Both the position numbers and the translations under genes were made by a program. 64,000 bases of DNA, taken from the NCBI GenBank assembly GCA_026770025.1, contig JAMXDE010000012.1, positions 930,001 to 994,000 of the forward strand. The letters run 5' to 3'. The stretch's first letter is position 1. Each line of letters starts with the position of its first letter. The stretch comes from Craspedostauros australis. Its lineage: Eukaryota; Bacillariophyta; Bacillariophyceae; Mastogloiales; Achnanthaceae. This document shows positions 19,223-29,806 of the stretch, in pieces. Below the pieces are notes generated by a model, which was not told the DNA's origin, did no database searches, and saw nothing but the letters and a program-made list of their open reading frames with translations.

Positions 19223-20263
19223 ATGAACATGAACATGAACACCAGCATGGATGTGAACGCGAATGGCAGAGCATGCAAGATGAACGCCATCCTCCAGGTC
19301 ATCATGATGATGGTGACGCTTCAGCTTCACTTGCAACCTGCCGTTGCTTTCGCGCCGGTGTCCACCGCTGCGTTGATGCAACGCTGCCATCACAAGCAGC
19401 ATCAACAACCGCAAAGATTGGCCCAGCTCGCATCCTCTGTCATTGAGGCACCCGCGACGGTCGAATCTTCGGAAGTTCTGCGGGTCGATTGCATGCCAGA
19501 ACCCTTGCCCGAGACGCTGAAGAACGACTACTACTTCCTGCGCCATGGCCAGAGCACGGCCAACGTGGCGGGCATCATTTCTTCCGCACGGTCGCTGGCG
19601 TACAGCACGAAGCATGGATTGACGGGGCTGGGTTACGAGCAGGGCATGTCATCAGCCAATCCGCTGCTGGAAATGATGCGATCCAACCGCAAGGAGAGCA
19701 GAACGGACATCGTCTTCGTGACCTCGCCGTTCGCACGCGCCAAGCAAACCGCCGAGGCCTGCCAAGGCGAGATGCGCCGCCTTCTGGAGTCGTCGGACAC
19801 CACCGAGTTGGAGTACACCATCCAGGAGGAGATCGAATACGACGACCGCCTGATGGAGCGGTACTTTGGACGATTGGACGGTGAAGCGCTGTACACGTAC
19901 GCCTACGTGTGGCCCATGGACAGAGTGGATGTGACGCACACCGCGTTCGACGTGGAATCCGTGGCGGCCGTTTGCACGCGGTTCCGCGAATTCGTGATGA
20001 GCATGGAGGCGGAGAAGGAGGACGCGATCATCGTGATGGCGTCGCACGCGGATGTCTGCCAGATCTCGCAACTGTACGCCGCCAATGTGGAGAACGTGGG
20101 CGAGTTCAGCTCGTACCGATTCGCCAACGGCGAGGTGCGGAAGATGGCGCTGACGGATGAGCTGCTGCCCGAGCCCAGTCCGTTGGAGGCACCGAAGCGT
20201 GGCACGGTCCTTTACACGGAAATGGTTGCGGCCGCCGATGCTGTGGAAGAAAACGAGGAATGA
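19223..20263 (+). CDS. Histidine phosphatase (phosphoglycerate mutase-like), probably plastid-targeted
   Basis: 346 residues from ATG 19223, or 327 from ATG 19280. The catalytic signature LRHGQS has the phosphorylated histidine at H108. The second histidine, H275, lies in MASHADV, and supporting arginines include the one in SPFARAKQTAEA. This places it in branch 1 of the histidine phosphatase superfamily; the substrate could be a sugar phosphate, a nucleotide or a protein. The ATG at 19280 gives a clean signal peptide (MNAILQVIMMMVTLQLHL) ending at AVA|FAPVST, which matches the ochrophyte ASAFAP plastid signature, followed by a Ser/His/Gln-rich transit-like stretch. The upstream ATG would add MNMNMN repeats before it and is less likely. 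Single exon. Confidence 0.85.
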   Translation: MNMNMNTSMDVNANGRACKMNAILQVIMMMVTLQLHLQPAVAFAPVSTAALMQRCHHKQHQQPQRLAQLASSVIEAPATVESSEVLRVDCMPEPLPETLKNDYYFLRHGQSTANVAGIISSARSLAYSTKHGLTGLGYEQGMSSANPLLEMMRSNRKESRTDIVFVTSPFARAKQTAEACQGEMRRLLESSDTTELEYTIQEEIEYDDRLMERYFGRLDGEALYTYAYVWPMDRVDVTHTAFDVESVAAVCTRFREFVMSMEAEKEDAIIVMASHADVCQISQLYAANVENVGEFSSYRFANGEVRKMALTDELLPEPSPLEAPKRGTVLYTEMVAAADAVEENEE

Positions 20264-22003
20264 GATGGAATCTTCGGCTTGCGCTGGATTTTGAGCTCGT
20301 GTGGTATGTAGAAGCTGGACTGGGCTGGGCTTTGATGTGATGTGATGTGATGTGATGTGATGTGTTATGCTCTAGTTTCCGAACTATGGTGTGATCAATG
20401 GCATGATCATGTCATACCTATTATACTATAGCTCGTAAGAGGAAGAGTCGGATAGAAATCGAATACTGTGCCCACCTCACTACCATACTCTTACCTGTAC
20501 CTATGTTGAGGAGCATTGCAAGTGGAGCGGGGTGGAGCAAGGACTCATGTTCTTGATCTTCAGCCATCAGAACAGCTGCGCAGGTGACTCCCACCATCAA
20601 GAAGAAGTGAGAGATAGCGTGGAGATTGTACGACCACAGGAATGATACGACGAACAACAACGAGACATGATCTGCCACAGAATTCGCGCCACAAGAGTGA
20701 AATTTCTCTACGGAGGGAGGTGACGCTCAGATTCAAGGGAAACCGAGACCTCGGAGAAATGGCGAAAACTATTCTCGGGGTGATTCCTTCGGGGACTAAA
20801 AGGCAGCAATGACGCTTTTTCACACCGACCACGTTTGCGCCCTGTGCCAGTCCAGTCCAAGAACGCTGCCACATCACACTTCTGGAAGCGTCTGCGGACA
20901 TCTGAACATTTATCAACGCGTATCGAATTCTAGATCCTATCAAGAGTGCCGACAGCGTTTTTTTCCTGCCTTGTACACAAGGCAGACGACAGGCTAATTG
21001 TTTTGAAGGAGCTAAACGAGATCCTGGCGACGGGGCGCAATGCGTCGGTTCGACAAAGCTCAGAACCAAGAACACACAAACAAGGCCGAGCTTGGGCGTG
21101 TTGCTATTCGTATCTGTTCGTGTGCGTGCATTGTTCGGCGGAGAAAATACTCGCAGAGCGCACAGGAAGCAGAACAAGAACGTAGCTCGTGCAGCACGCG
21201 CTACGCACAATCGTGCGGTAGCGGCCACCGCGTTCTCGGGATCGCTGCGTCTGTTTTCCCTCTCCCCTTGGTGAATCTGACACTCGCGCTGCGTCCTTGG
21301 CTGAATCAACACAGAAGAGGATCGCTACCACTGAGCGTGTCCACCCCCACCACATTCCATTCCACAGCCTCCACACTCGCCATCTCCACATCCCCACCTG
21401 CAATTGAGTCCGAAGCAGCGACTGAGAGAGTCAAACAGAGTGCACTCTAACAACATTCTGCTTCGGGCAAAGGAGATCAAGAGAGAAAGACAGAGGACAT
21501 CGAAGCAATCTCCCTCAGCTGAGACCAAACCAATTCAAGCCAAATCACATTGAGGCACACCACTGCAAGCCACATCACAGCAAGCCAGTTGCAGCGACCA
21601 CTCCTGCCGCAAGCATTCTGAGCGCCAATACCAACACCAATACAAGCTATCAATTGGCGGGCATCGCAATCGTCGTCCAACAGGCAGCCAAGGCATCAAA
21701 CAAACAGGCAAGCACGAAAGAGCAAGAAGCGCGAAAGGTCAACCAAGAAACAGAACAACAAGTTTCGCCAAAACAGCCTGTGCGACAATGGCACAATCCC
21801 GATTGCGCGTGCAGCTGCTGCGGTCCCAAAGCCAGCAGACTGACCACCAATCGGACAACCGCCATCATCAGCATCACCATCGTCATCACCATCGTCATCA
21901 CCATCGTCAGAAGCAGAAGCAGCAGGAACCAAAACATCAACGGAGACCGAAAACGAGGAAGCGCTGTGACAATCACAACGCCCAGAGCAACATCAAAGTC
22001 AGA
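20264..22003. other. Intergenic and probable 5' leader of the hybrid kinase
   Basis: No independent gene recognised in 1.7 kb. It holds a TGATG pentanucleotide run and, from about 21530, repeated CAAGCC/ACATCACA-like units. From 21788 an open frame with ATG joins the hybrid kinase but encodes a His-rich CAT-repeat tract (about 21,862-21,905) ahead of the signal peptide. A 250-codon minus-strand frame at 20560-21312 lacks any domain. Confidence 0.4.
20333..20363. repeat. TGATG pentanucleotide repeat
   Basis: About six TGATG units about 70 bp downstream of the phosphatase stop codon. Confidence 0.85.
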
Positions 22004-25000
22004 ATGATGGGCGCAATTGCATCGGCCGCAATCGTGGTTGCTTTCGTGTTTGCTGTGGATGCTTCGCTACCTTCCATCGTGGTTGCTGCCGCCGCGACAA
22101 CGACGATAGCATCGTCCTTGAGCGGCCATTCCTCTCCATCCCATGCACTGCGCCATGAACTGCACGAAAAAGCCTCCCACTCCGATCAAATGACAGCTTC
22201 TGGGCCGGTGGAACCAATGCAGATCACACTGACGAGTATTGTCACCCCAGCTCCGCAGCACGTGCCGCAGCATGCTCCAAGCACACAGCAGCTGTTGTCA
22301 CCTCTCCATGACTCTCATGAAATGATGGATCAGACCGGTGCTACGCTAGATACTGAGGAGGATTACAACAACGACAACAACAACAATCACGACACCGACA
22401 ACGGTATCAACATTGATGCCAGGATCAATATCGGCGAGAGCCACGCTCTGGAAGTGCCTCAGCATCACTTCCCACCAGAGCAACAGCAGCAACAACAGCA
22501 GCAGCAACAGCATCAACTTCAGTTGCAACGGACGCTCATGGCGATAGACTCCAACTCTTCAGCTTCCATCGCCAAATCATGCAACCCGAAGCAGCCCTTC
22601 AATGAGGCAAAGTACCAGACATCCTACACGGTCGGCGTCCTGGCCATCCGGGGTGTCGAAAGCGCCTTCAGAGAGTTCAACGCGACCTTCGCAGACTACC
22701 TCTCCGCCACTGCGGGCCGCCATTTCGTGGGCGCGAACATCACGTTCCGCATGGAGGCACTCAACTTCAGGACCGTGTTCGAGAGCGTCGCTGACGAATC
22801 CGTTGATTACGTCTACGTCAACCCATCCGCATTCTCCTGCATCGAGTCGCAGTACACCGCAAGATCGCTCGTATCGCAGATCTCCAGACGGAAAGTGCAG
22901 GGCAATGTCTACGACCTCAAGAAGTTTGGCGGGGTCATTGTCGCGCGCTCCGATCGCGACGACATCACCTCCGTCCTGGACTTGGAGGACAAGATCGTCG
23001 CTGCGGCGAGCATTTCGGGCTTGGGCAGCGGCCAGATGCAATTCCTCGAGATGATCAACAATGGCATGTCCTACATCAACGACCCCAAGCAGCTCGTCTT
23101 CACATCCAACCAGGGCAAGGTGGTGCAAGGCGTCCTCAACCGCACCTTCGACGTTGGCTTTATCCGGACGGACCAGCTCGAGCGATCCAAGGACTGGAAC
23201 GGCGACCCCGTCAACCTCTTCGACTTCAAGATCATCGACGCCAAGGAGAATCTAGAGATCGACGGCGAGCCCTTTCCCTTCTCAGCCTCCACGCCCCTCT
23301 ATCCGGAATGGAACTTGGCGGCGCTGGATCACGTCTCCGATGAGATATCGCAGGAGGTCCAGTCAGCCATGCTTGCCATGTCAGAGCATGCCGAGGTTGT
23401 GCAGGAGTACATTGCGTGCAAGGAGGAACACGATTTCTCCATCGCCGACACCGACGGCGCCTCATCCTTGGAGGAATACTGTTCCGAACAGGTCGTGTTC
23501 CAACGGCATATCGACAACGGCGGTCAGGTGCGTTGCGATACCACCTTAGAAGTCGCGCAACTCGCGCACACCGCCATGCAGCTGGGGAAGAATGCTGGAT
23601 GGCAAACCACGCTCAGCTACATGCAGCTACGAAGCATGCAGGAGGCGACGGGATTCATTCAATTCGATCCGACGGACAACATCTGGAAGTGCGTGCGATC
23701 GGCGAGCATCTATGACTCCATCTCCTGCCCCGCCAACTTTGTGCGAAAGTCAGAGTCCGAAGTCCTCGAGGGTTGCGACCGCGCAGGGTTGATGTGCGCC
23801 AAAGGCTACCAATGTCTGTGCTCACCGTGCAAGCAGGTCAAGCAATGCGTCACAGGGGCGTGGGTCGGTGATAAATGCATCAGCTACAGAGTCTTGTTGC
23901 CCAGCATCATCCTGCCGTGCTTCTTCATTTTGGCGGTCGTCACACTCTGGTGCTTCGAACTCAAAAGGCGGCAGGCCGACGCCGTCTTCCACGTCCAACC
24001 GGAGGACCTGGTCTTCATGGACCCGCCCGTCGTCATCGGACAGGGCACGTTCGGACAGGTCCTGCTGGCGGAATACCGTGGCACGCAAGTCGCCGTCAAA
24101 CGAGTCATCCCGCCTTCGGATCACAGGAAGAAATCCACGTTGGACAACATCATGGCGAAATCCACAGGCCGCACGAAGCATCCCAATGCTGGCGTCGGCA
24201 ACAGACGAAGTCGCGTGAGCATCAGCGTCGATGGCAGAAACCACAAGCACGACAATCGTCCCAACATCACAGCCAGTACCGGCGATGGCGACTCATCCTC
24301 GCATCATGTGCACACGCAGGTAGCGGAGGACGGCTACCGCGACTTGGAGACGCAGCACCAAGGATCAGGATCCGAATCGCTCAACTTAGGACTCATGTCG
24401 CTGGGACCTGGCATCTTGCGACGCAGTCGCAACAAGGGATTATCCTCCTCCCTCGACGGTATCCGCTCCGCCACATCCTCCAGCCGCGGCAGCCGAAGTT
24501 ACGCCCGCCTCAAAGCAGACTTCATCATGGAGATGAAGCACCTGGCGCGTTTGAGACACCCTTGCATCACCACGGTCATGGGTGCCGTCATCTCGCGAAC
24601 CGAGGAGCCGATGCTGGTGATGGAGTACATGGGCAATGGCTCCCTCTTCGACGTGCTTCACAACCCTTCGATTCCCATGGATTCTGTGCGCAAATTCCTC
24701 ATGCTGCAAAACATCGTGCAAGGACTGAGGTTCCTGCACTCCGCCAACCCGCAGGTGGTGCACGGCGACCTCAAATCGCAGAACGTGCTGGTCGATTCCA
24801 ACTTCCGTGCCAAGGTGACCGACTTTGGTTTGAGCGCCAAGAAGACCATGAACGCGGTTGGCACACCGTACTGGATGGCCCCGGAGCTGCTGCGCGGTGA
24901 ATCCTCCAACACGGTCGAAAGCGACATCTATTCCTTCGGCATTGTGTTGTTCGAGATCTTTTCGCGCAAGGTGCCGTACCATGGCGAAGATCATGAGAAT

Positions 25001-27685
25001 GTGTTGGTGGACGTGTGCAACTTATCCCGCAACAAACGGCCTAAACTTCCAAACACTTGCACCGAGCGGATCGTCAACATGTACGAGCAGTGCGTCCACT
25101 TCGATCCCACGCAACGACCCACTTCCGAGCAGATGGATCTGTTCCTGAAGGTGGAGAAGGAAGTGATCGAGCACACCGATACTCTGGAAGCCACGAATAA
25201 GGAACTCGAAGAGGCGAATCATCAGATCGCCGCCGCGGCGGCACTGCAGTTGCAGCACTTTGCCTGCATGTCGCATGAGATCCGCACCCCTCTGAACTGC
25301 ATCATCGGGCTGTCCAGCTTGATGGAGGAGTCGGATCTCACGGCACAGCAACGCGAGTCGATGCAAATGATTGTGTCATCCGGAAATCTCCTGCGTTGCA
25401 TCGTCGACGATGTGCTCGACTACTCCAAGTTGGAATCCGGCAACGTCGTCATCGACGTGCGGCGCGTGAACTTGCAAGTGCTGCTCTCCAGCGTCATCCA
25501 GTCCATCCGCATAAGCCCAGTCGCTGAATCCAAGCACCTCACCATCCGATGCGATTACAGTCCTTCCTTGACGGAGCACTTCCAAATGGACAGTCGAAGG
25601 TTGCAGCAGATCCTGTACAATCTGCTGAGCAATGCCATCAAGTTCTCCAAAGCTGGCGGCCAGGTGGAACTGAGCGTGTCGATCCTGAAGAACGCCCGAT
25701 CGACGACGGTGTCGCACCCAGATTCGGGACGCATCATCCGCTTCGTCGTTCTCGACCACGGCAAGGGAATCGAACGCTCCGATTTCAGGAAGATCTTCGA
25801 GCCCTTCAAGCAGACGCGCACCGGAATCGAGAACTTGGACGGTGGGACAGGCCTCGGGCTGGCCATCACGAAGCGGTTGGTGGAAGCCCTTGGCGGCTGC
25901 ATCAACGTAGATTCGATCGTCGGGTCATGGACAAAGTTCACTGTGGATTTCCCATTCGAAGGGCAAACCGCGGCTCTCGAAAAGGCGGCAGATCGACTCA
26001 GCAAGGCGGAGATTTGCTTGATCGGCGAACCTAGCGACGACACCCGGCAAGCAATGAACGTCTTTGGTCTCTTCTCAATCCGGATCGTGCAATACAACGA
26101 GCTGACGACATGCTTGGAGAAGATCAAGAACAGGCGCAACGACCAGGAAGCACGTTCGCTCATCTTCCTGATGCAGGAGGGCAAGTACGACCCTGCAGCA
26201 TTCAATCGTTTACCGCCGCATTCACAGGCCTCGTTGGTGACCTACGGTCCCAAATTCATCGTGAAGCACGCCAAGTTCCACTATAATTCGCTGACGGACG
26301 TCTTCCCCATCGTGTTGCTGGAAACGCTGGGAAGCTGCGTGTCCAACATCAGCCCAGTGATGAACTCACGCCGCTGGTCGCAAATCGATCCCAAGCACGT
26401 CGCGCAGGCCAGCAGCAAGATTCCGATGTCCGACCTGCGCCTCATCATTGCGGATGATAACATCGTCAATCAGAAGGTGCTGAAGCGCATCGTCAATCGG
26501 CTGGGCATCAAGCACGCCAAGGTGGTTGGCGACGGGAAAGAAGCTGTGGAATTGGAGGCCAGCGAAGAATTCGACATCATCCTCATGGACATGCAAATGC
26601 CCGTCATGGATGGGCTGGAGGCGTGCAAATTGATCAACAGACGCGTCGGAGGTCATCCACGCGCAAAGATCGTATTCGTCACGGCTCACGTTTCCGATGA
26701 ATTCAAGACAACCTGCCTGGAGAATGGCGCGACGGGATATCTTCCCAAGCCATGCACCATCGACAGCGTCAAGAGCGTCATCCAAGAAGCAGCTCCGATG
26801 GTGAAAGATTCATCCGCAGGCGCTTCGTCAGATGAGAAGGCAGACAGCGAAGGGGGATCGGGCCCGCTCTACCCGGCGCATCCAAGAAGGACGACACTCA
26901 CGCAGACGACGATGTCGATGGCGGCGGCGGAAGCAGCGTTGACTGCATCGTCCACGGGAACAAGCCAACCGGCAGGCGAGGGGGTCACAGTTGCAGAGTC
27001 TTCATTGAGCCCACCCCCAGTTGCAAAGCCACCACTATTCTCGTCGCTGGCTGATCATACGCCCAAATCGCCAGCCGGGCCTCTACTTGTACCGCTGCCA
27101 CCTGCCGGTTCATCGCACGGCGCATCGAAAGAAAGAGCTGCCACTGCCGGAGGTGTCGGGGAAAGCACTTCAACCAATCACGCTCGAGGATCGGCGGTGG
27201 AAGCGTTGGAAACAGCACCGGTAGCAGAGATGGCACCAGTACCGCCTGCGTTTGCACAACAGAAGCAAGCTCCTGCGCTCACATTCAGCGATCTTCGCGT
27301 TCTGATCGCCGATGACATCGTCGTGAACCAAAAGGTTCTGAAACGTATCGTGAATCGTATCGGCATCAAGCACGTGAAGGTGGTGGACAACGGCCGCAAG
27401 GCAGCTGATCTGGAAGCCGAGGAAGCCTTCGATGTCGTGCTCATGGATTTACAAATGCCAGTCATGGACGGGCTGGAGTCTTGCAAGATCATCGTCAGCC
27501 GGACGCCCACCATGTCGGAAGGCAATCGCCATCCGCCTGCAAAGATCGTGTTTGTCACGGCGCATGTTTCGGAAGAGTTCAAGACCAACTGCATGGCCAA
27601 CGGTGCTGCGGGGTACCTTCCGAAACCTTGTTCCGTCGGCAGCGTGAAAGACATACTCATGCGTGTCCTGTCGATAGAAGAATGA
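22004..27685 (+). CDS. Receptor hybrid kinase: PBP sensor, TM, TKL-type kinase, histidine kinase, two receivers
   Basis: A 1,893-residue intronless membrane signalling protein. The signal peptide begins MMGAIASAAIVVAFVFAV. A low-complexity N/Q/H stretch precedes a periplasmic-binding-like domain, about residues 208-470, of the PhnD phosphate/phosphonate type (YTVGVLAIRGVESAFREF; VYVNPSAFSCIE). One membrane helix spans about 631-651. The kinase domain has IGQGTFGQV, the VAVK lysine K699, a ~130-residue insert before the C-helix, HGD at 920-922 in place of HRD, and D940 of DFG. A HisKA domain has SHEIRTPLN with H1091, and HATPase boxes follow (NLLSNAIKFS, GTGLGL). Two receivers have phospho-acceptors D1529 and D1815, each in LMDxQMPVMDG. 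The frame is open to an ATG at 21788, adding 72 His-rich residues. The ligand is unknown; an oxyanion or phosphonate is a guess from the sensor fold. Confidence 0.92.
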   Translation: MMGAIASAAIVVAFVFAVDASLPSIVVAAAATTTIASSLSGHSSPSHALRHELHEKASHSDQMTASGPVEPMQITLTSIVTPAPQHVPQHAPSTQQLLSPLHDSHEMMDQTGATLDTEEDYNNDNNNNHDTDNGINIDARINIGESHALEVPQHHFPPEQQQQQQQQQQHQLQLQRTLMAIDSNSSASIAKSCNPKQPFNEAKYQTSYTVGVLAIRGVESAFREFNATFADYLSATAGRHFVGANITFRMEALNFRTVFESVADESVDYVYVNPSAFSCIESQYTARSLVSQISRRKVQGNVYDLKKFGGVIVARSDRDDITSVLDLEDKIVAAASISGLGSGQMQFLEMINNGMSYINDPKQLVFTSNQGKVVQGVLNRTFDVGFIRTDQLERSKDWNGDPVNLFDFKIIDAKENLEIDGEPFPFSASTPLYPEWNLAALDHVSDEISQEVQSAMLAMSEHAEVVQEYIACKEEHDFSIADTDGASSLEEYCSEQVVFQRHIDNGGQVRCDTTLEVAQLAHTAMQLGKNAGWQTTLSYMQLRSMQEATGFIQFDPTDNIWKCVRSASIYDSISCPANFVRKSESEVLEGCDRAGLMCAKGYQCLCSPCKQVKQCVTGAWVGDKCISYRVLLPSIILPCFFILAVVTLWCFELKRRQADAVFHVQPEDLVFMDPPVVIGQGTFGQVLLAEYRGTQVAVKRVIPPSDHRKKSTLDNIMAKSTGRTKHPNAGVGNRRSRVSISVDGRNHKHDNRPNITASTGDGDSSSHHVHTQVAEDGYRDLETQHQGSGSESLNLGLMSLGPGILRRSRNKGLSSSLDGIRSATSSSRGSRSYARLKADFIMEMKHLARLRHPCITTVMGAVISRTEEPMLVMEYMGNGSLFDVLHNPSIPMDSVRKFLMLQNIVQGLRFLHSANPQVVHGDLKSQNVLVDSNFRAKVTDFGLSAKKTMNAVGTPYWMAPELLRGESSNTVESDIYSFGIVLFEIFSRKVPYHGEDHENVLVDVCNLSRNKRPKLPNTCTERIVNMYEQCVHFDPTQRPTSEQMDLFLKVEKEVIEHTDTLEATNKELEEANHQIAAAAALQLQHFACMSHEIRTPLNCIIGLSSLMEESDLTAQQRESMQMIVSSGNLLRCIVDDVLDYSKLESGNVVIDVRRVNLQVLLSSVIQSIRISPVAESKHLTIRCDYSPSLTEHFQMDSRRLQQILYNLLSNAIKFSKAGGQVELSVSILKNARSTTVSHPDSGRIIRFVVLDHGKGIERSDFRKIFEPFKQTRTGIENLDGGTGLGLAITKRLVEALGGCINVDSIVGSWTKFTVDFPFEGQTAALEKAADRLSKAEICLIGEPSDDTRQAMNVFGLFSIRIVQYNELTTCLEKIKNRRNDQEARSLIFLMQEGKYDPAAFNRLPPHSQASLVTYGPKFIVKHAKFHYNSLTDVFPIVLLETLGSCVSNISPVMNSRRWSQIDPKHVAQASSKIPMSDLRLIIADDNIVNQKVLKRIVNRLGIKHAKVVGDGKEAVELEASEEFDIILMDMQMPVMDGLEACKLINRRVGGHPRAKIVFVTAHVSDEFKTTCLENGATGYLPKPCTIDSVKSVIQEAAPMVKDSSAGASSDEKADSEGGSGPLYPAHPRRTTLTQTTMSMAAAEAALTASSTGTSQPAGEGVTVAESSLSPPPVAKPPLFSSLADHTPKSPAGPLLVPLPPAGSSHGASKERAATAGGVGESTSTNHARGSAVEALETAPVAEMAPVPPAFAQQKQAPALTFSDLRVLIADDIVVNQKVLKRIVNRIGIKHVKVVDNGRKAADLEAEEAFDVVLMDLQMPVMDGLESCKIIVSRTPTMSEGNRHPPAKIVFVTAHVSEEFKTNCMANGAAGYLPKPCSVGSVKDILMRVLSIEE

Positions 27686-28810
27686 GAGTACTTGGCACGG
27701 AGATGAAAGACGGGATTGGGGAATGACGCCGAATCAGTGCCGATACGCCTTCGTCGTATGATCGTCACAAGAGGAGAACATGGAGATGACGAGGCACGAA
27801 TGGACCGTGATAAGTAATTGATCCTTGATGCACTCTATTGGTGCATGCTCGTACTTTATTCTAGAGCGCAAACACTTTTGAAGGACTTTCAATCAAAACC
27901 TCGTCTGAGTTGGTGTGCATTCTCAGATTCGGACTCGTCGAGTGACCCTTGGCTATCACCATCCGGTGCATTGTGGATTGGTGCTCTACTCGCCACATGT
28001 TCGTTGTCCTCTCTGTGGTAGCGAATCGTGTCATGGGCAATCGGAAGGGGACTGGTGATGTGCGTGAAAAGAGGCGAAAAACGGAAGCTGGCGGTGCGAA
28101 GAATCGGAAGCGAGGCGGTGATGGGCACACGAACACACCAGAGTAGTCCCCCTCCAGAGAACTCGGAGTGTCATTGTCGGAGTCCAAGTAGAGTTGGGTG
28201 TCTTTCTTTGCGTTTTATATATTCTTTATTATGTATCTCGCTCTTCCTTGCAGTTGCTTGTGTGTACGAGTTGATAGCGGTATGGAGATGGTATCGTAAG
28301 TGTAGTACCACGCTAAGTCTCCTCTCTCTTTGGAGAGACTGCGGAGGCGCGAAGGCTTGAATGCATCCGTACGACTCGCAGTATGGTGCGGTATGAATCA
28401 CGACTATTCATCAGATCTTCGTATTGCGACGGAGAGATTGCCACCGTCGCATTTCGTTGATGCGACGCTATTTTTTGCGTTGCCTCATTCGTTCGCTCAT
28501 CAATCCCTCGCTCTGGCTTCTACCTCGCTGTCAACATCAGCTGACACCATCGGCCAGAGTATCTTCGTTGGGTTTGTCGCATCGGCTTGTTCCCTCCCCC
28601 TCTTGCCAACGACGTTGGCCCATTACAGTGATTCGGTCTTCGTCGAAGCCCGTGCAAAATTGTTGCTGGCATTGCTGTTGTGAATGTTCCCTCCCCTTCA
28701 CAATCAAAATGCCCCATCTCCGACTCTTCTTGCTTGTTGCCATCGCTTGGCCGTCTGCTGCTCTCTGTGACGTGCTGACCACCCAAAATCGCAGATCAGC
28801 ATTGAGTACT
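27686..28810. other. Convergent intergenic region, hybrid kinase / Q-rich orphan
   Basis: 1.1 kb with no convincing gene. Open frames of 80-220 codons overlap each other on both strands without domain-like sequence. It contains the two 3' ends. Confidence 0.4.
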
Positions 28811-29806
28811 CTATTGGACTGGACGCGAAAGCTCCGGGCTGAGATGATCGTTCTTGCGGCGGAATATGTTGCGCATGCGATGGACGAGCGACCGATGTCG
28901 GCGGTGATTGCGCTTCGTTGGCTTGTGTACAGATTGCATAGATCCGCTGGCAGAGTCGTGCCCGTTGGAGAAGGCACCGTTCACGGTATTGTTCTTCACC
29001 CAAAGTTGAATCGTGCTGTCGTCGATGACTCCCAGCCCCTTCGGTTGTTGTTGGGGCTGTTGGGGCTGCAGCTGCGGCTGTGAGTGCGCCGTGCGGAATA
29101 TAGATGCCCGGTTTCCACTCCCGTCAGAGCTGATCTTGGAACGCTTACTTTCCCTGCGCTCGTATGCAGCTCCATCCGTCGTGCTGACCTTGGTCGGCTG
29201 ATTCTCGTAGTTGATGGCCGTGTTGCTCTTGCCTTTGCTGGTGCGCGCCGCATGACCATTGTCGATAGCCTCCTCATGCGGAAGCATGCATCGCATTCCG
29301 TTGTAGTAGTCCTCCTTGTACATGGTCTGGAGCTTGCAGTTGAGCTCATCCATGTCATCGTAGGAGATGAGACGTGAGTCCTGCTGAAGCACAGGCAAAG
29401 GGCTGAGGACGGGAGAAAGGATGATGGTCGGGATGTGTTCGCGGGTCTTATCGACTGTCTGCTTCACGGAGTGGTCGTCGTGATGCGCGTTGCTGGTGGC
29501 GATAGGCGCTTCGTAGGGGTATCGGGATGGATACAAGTGCTGTCTCCGTTGCTGCTGATGCTGTTGGTGTTGACGATAACGCTGCTGCCTGCGCTGTTGA
29601 CGTTGGTGGTATGAAGCTGATGGATGTTGCGATTGCATCTGGAGGAGTTGGTTTCTGTTGCGTGGATGTCTTGTGGTGGTGTGATCGCTCGTACGAGTAT
29701 TGTGAGAGTGTGGAGCAGCTTTGCGTCGAAGTCCTCCGTCATTCATGCTGCTGGCTGCCTTGTTGGCTGCGCGGTTGGTTTGCATGGTGATGTTTGCTGT
29801 ATGCAT
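28811..29806 (-). CDS. Q-rich hypothetical protein
   Basis: 331 residues from ATG 29806, not recognised. The first 100 residues are basic and dominated by Q, R and H (many CAG/CAA/CAC codons). A more ordinary segment (about residues 125-185) contains TIILSPVLSPLPVLQQDSR and YDDMDELNCKLQTMYKEDYY, which may be a short folded motif. The tail is again Q/P-rich, then strongly basic with RNHRRHRSLVHRMRNIFRRK. The composition suggests a nuclear or RNA-associated disordered protein, but no domain supports this. The frame is much longer than expected by chance outside low-complexity DNA, yet its repeat content inflates length, so it may not be a gene. Confidence 0.45.
   Translation of the reverse strand: MHTANITMQTNRAANKAASSMNDGGLRRKAAPHSHNTRTSDHTTTRHPRNRNQLLQMQSQHPSASYHQRQQRRQQRYRQHQQHQQQRRQHLYPSRYPYEAPIATSNAHHDDHSVKQTVDKTREHIPTIILSPVLSPLPVLQQDSRLISYDDMDELNCKLQTMYKEDYYNGMRCMLPHEEAIDNGHAARTSKGKSNTAINYENQPTKVSTTDGAAYERRESKRSKISSDGSGNRASIFRTAHSQPQLQPQQPQQQPKGLGVIDDSTIQLWVKNNTVNGAFSNGHDSASGSMQSVHKPTKRNHRRHRSLVHRMRNIFRRKNDHLSPELSRPVQ

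Noticed and set aside
20560-21312. 250-codon minus-strand frame
   Set aside because: No domain, biased Cys/Arg/Ser composition, and it runs through what looks like promoter or leader sequence.
21788-22003. His-rich N-terminal extension of the hybrid kinase
   Set aside because: Encoded by a CAT microsatellite ahead of a clean signal peptide; I take ATG 22004 as the start, without excluding 21788.
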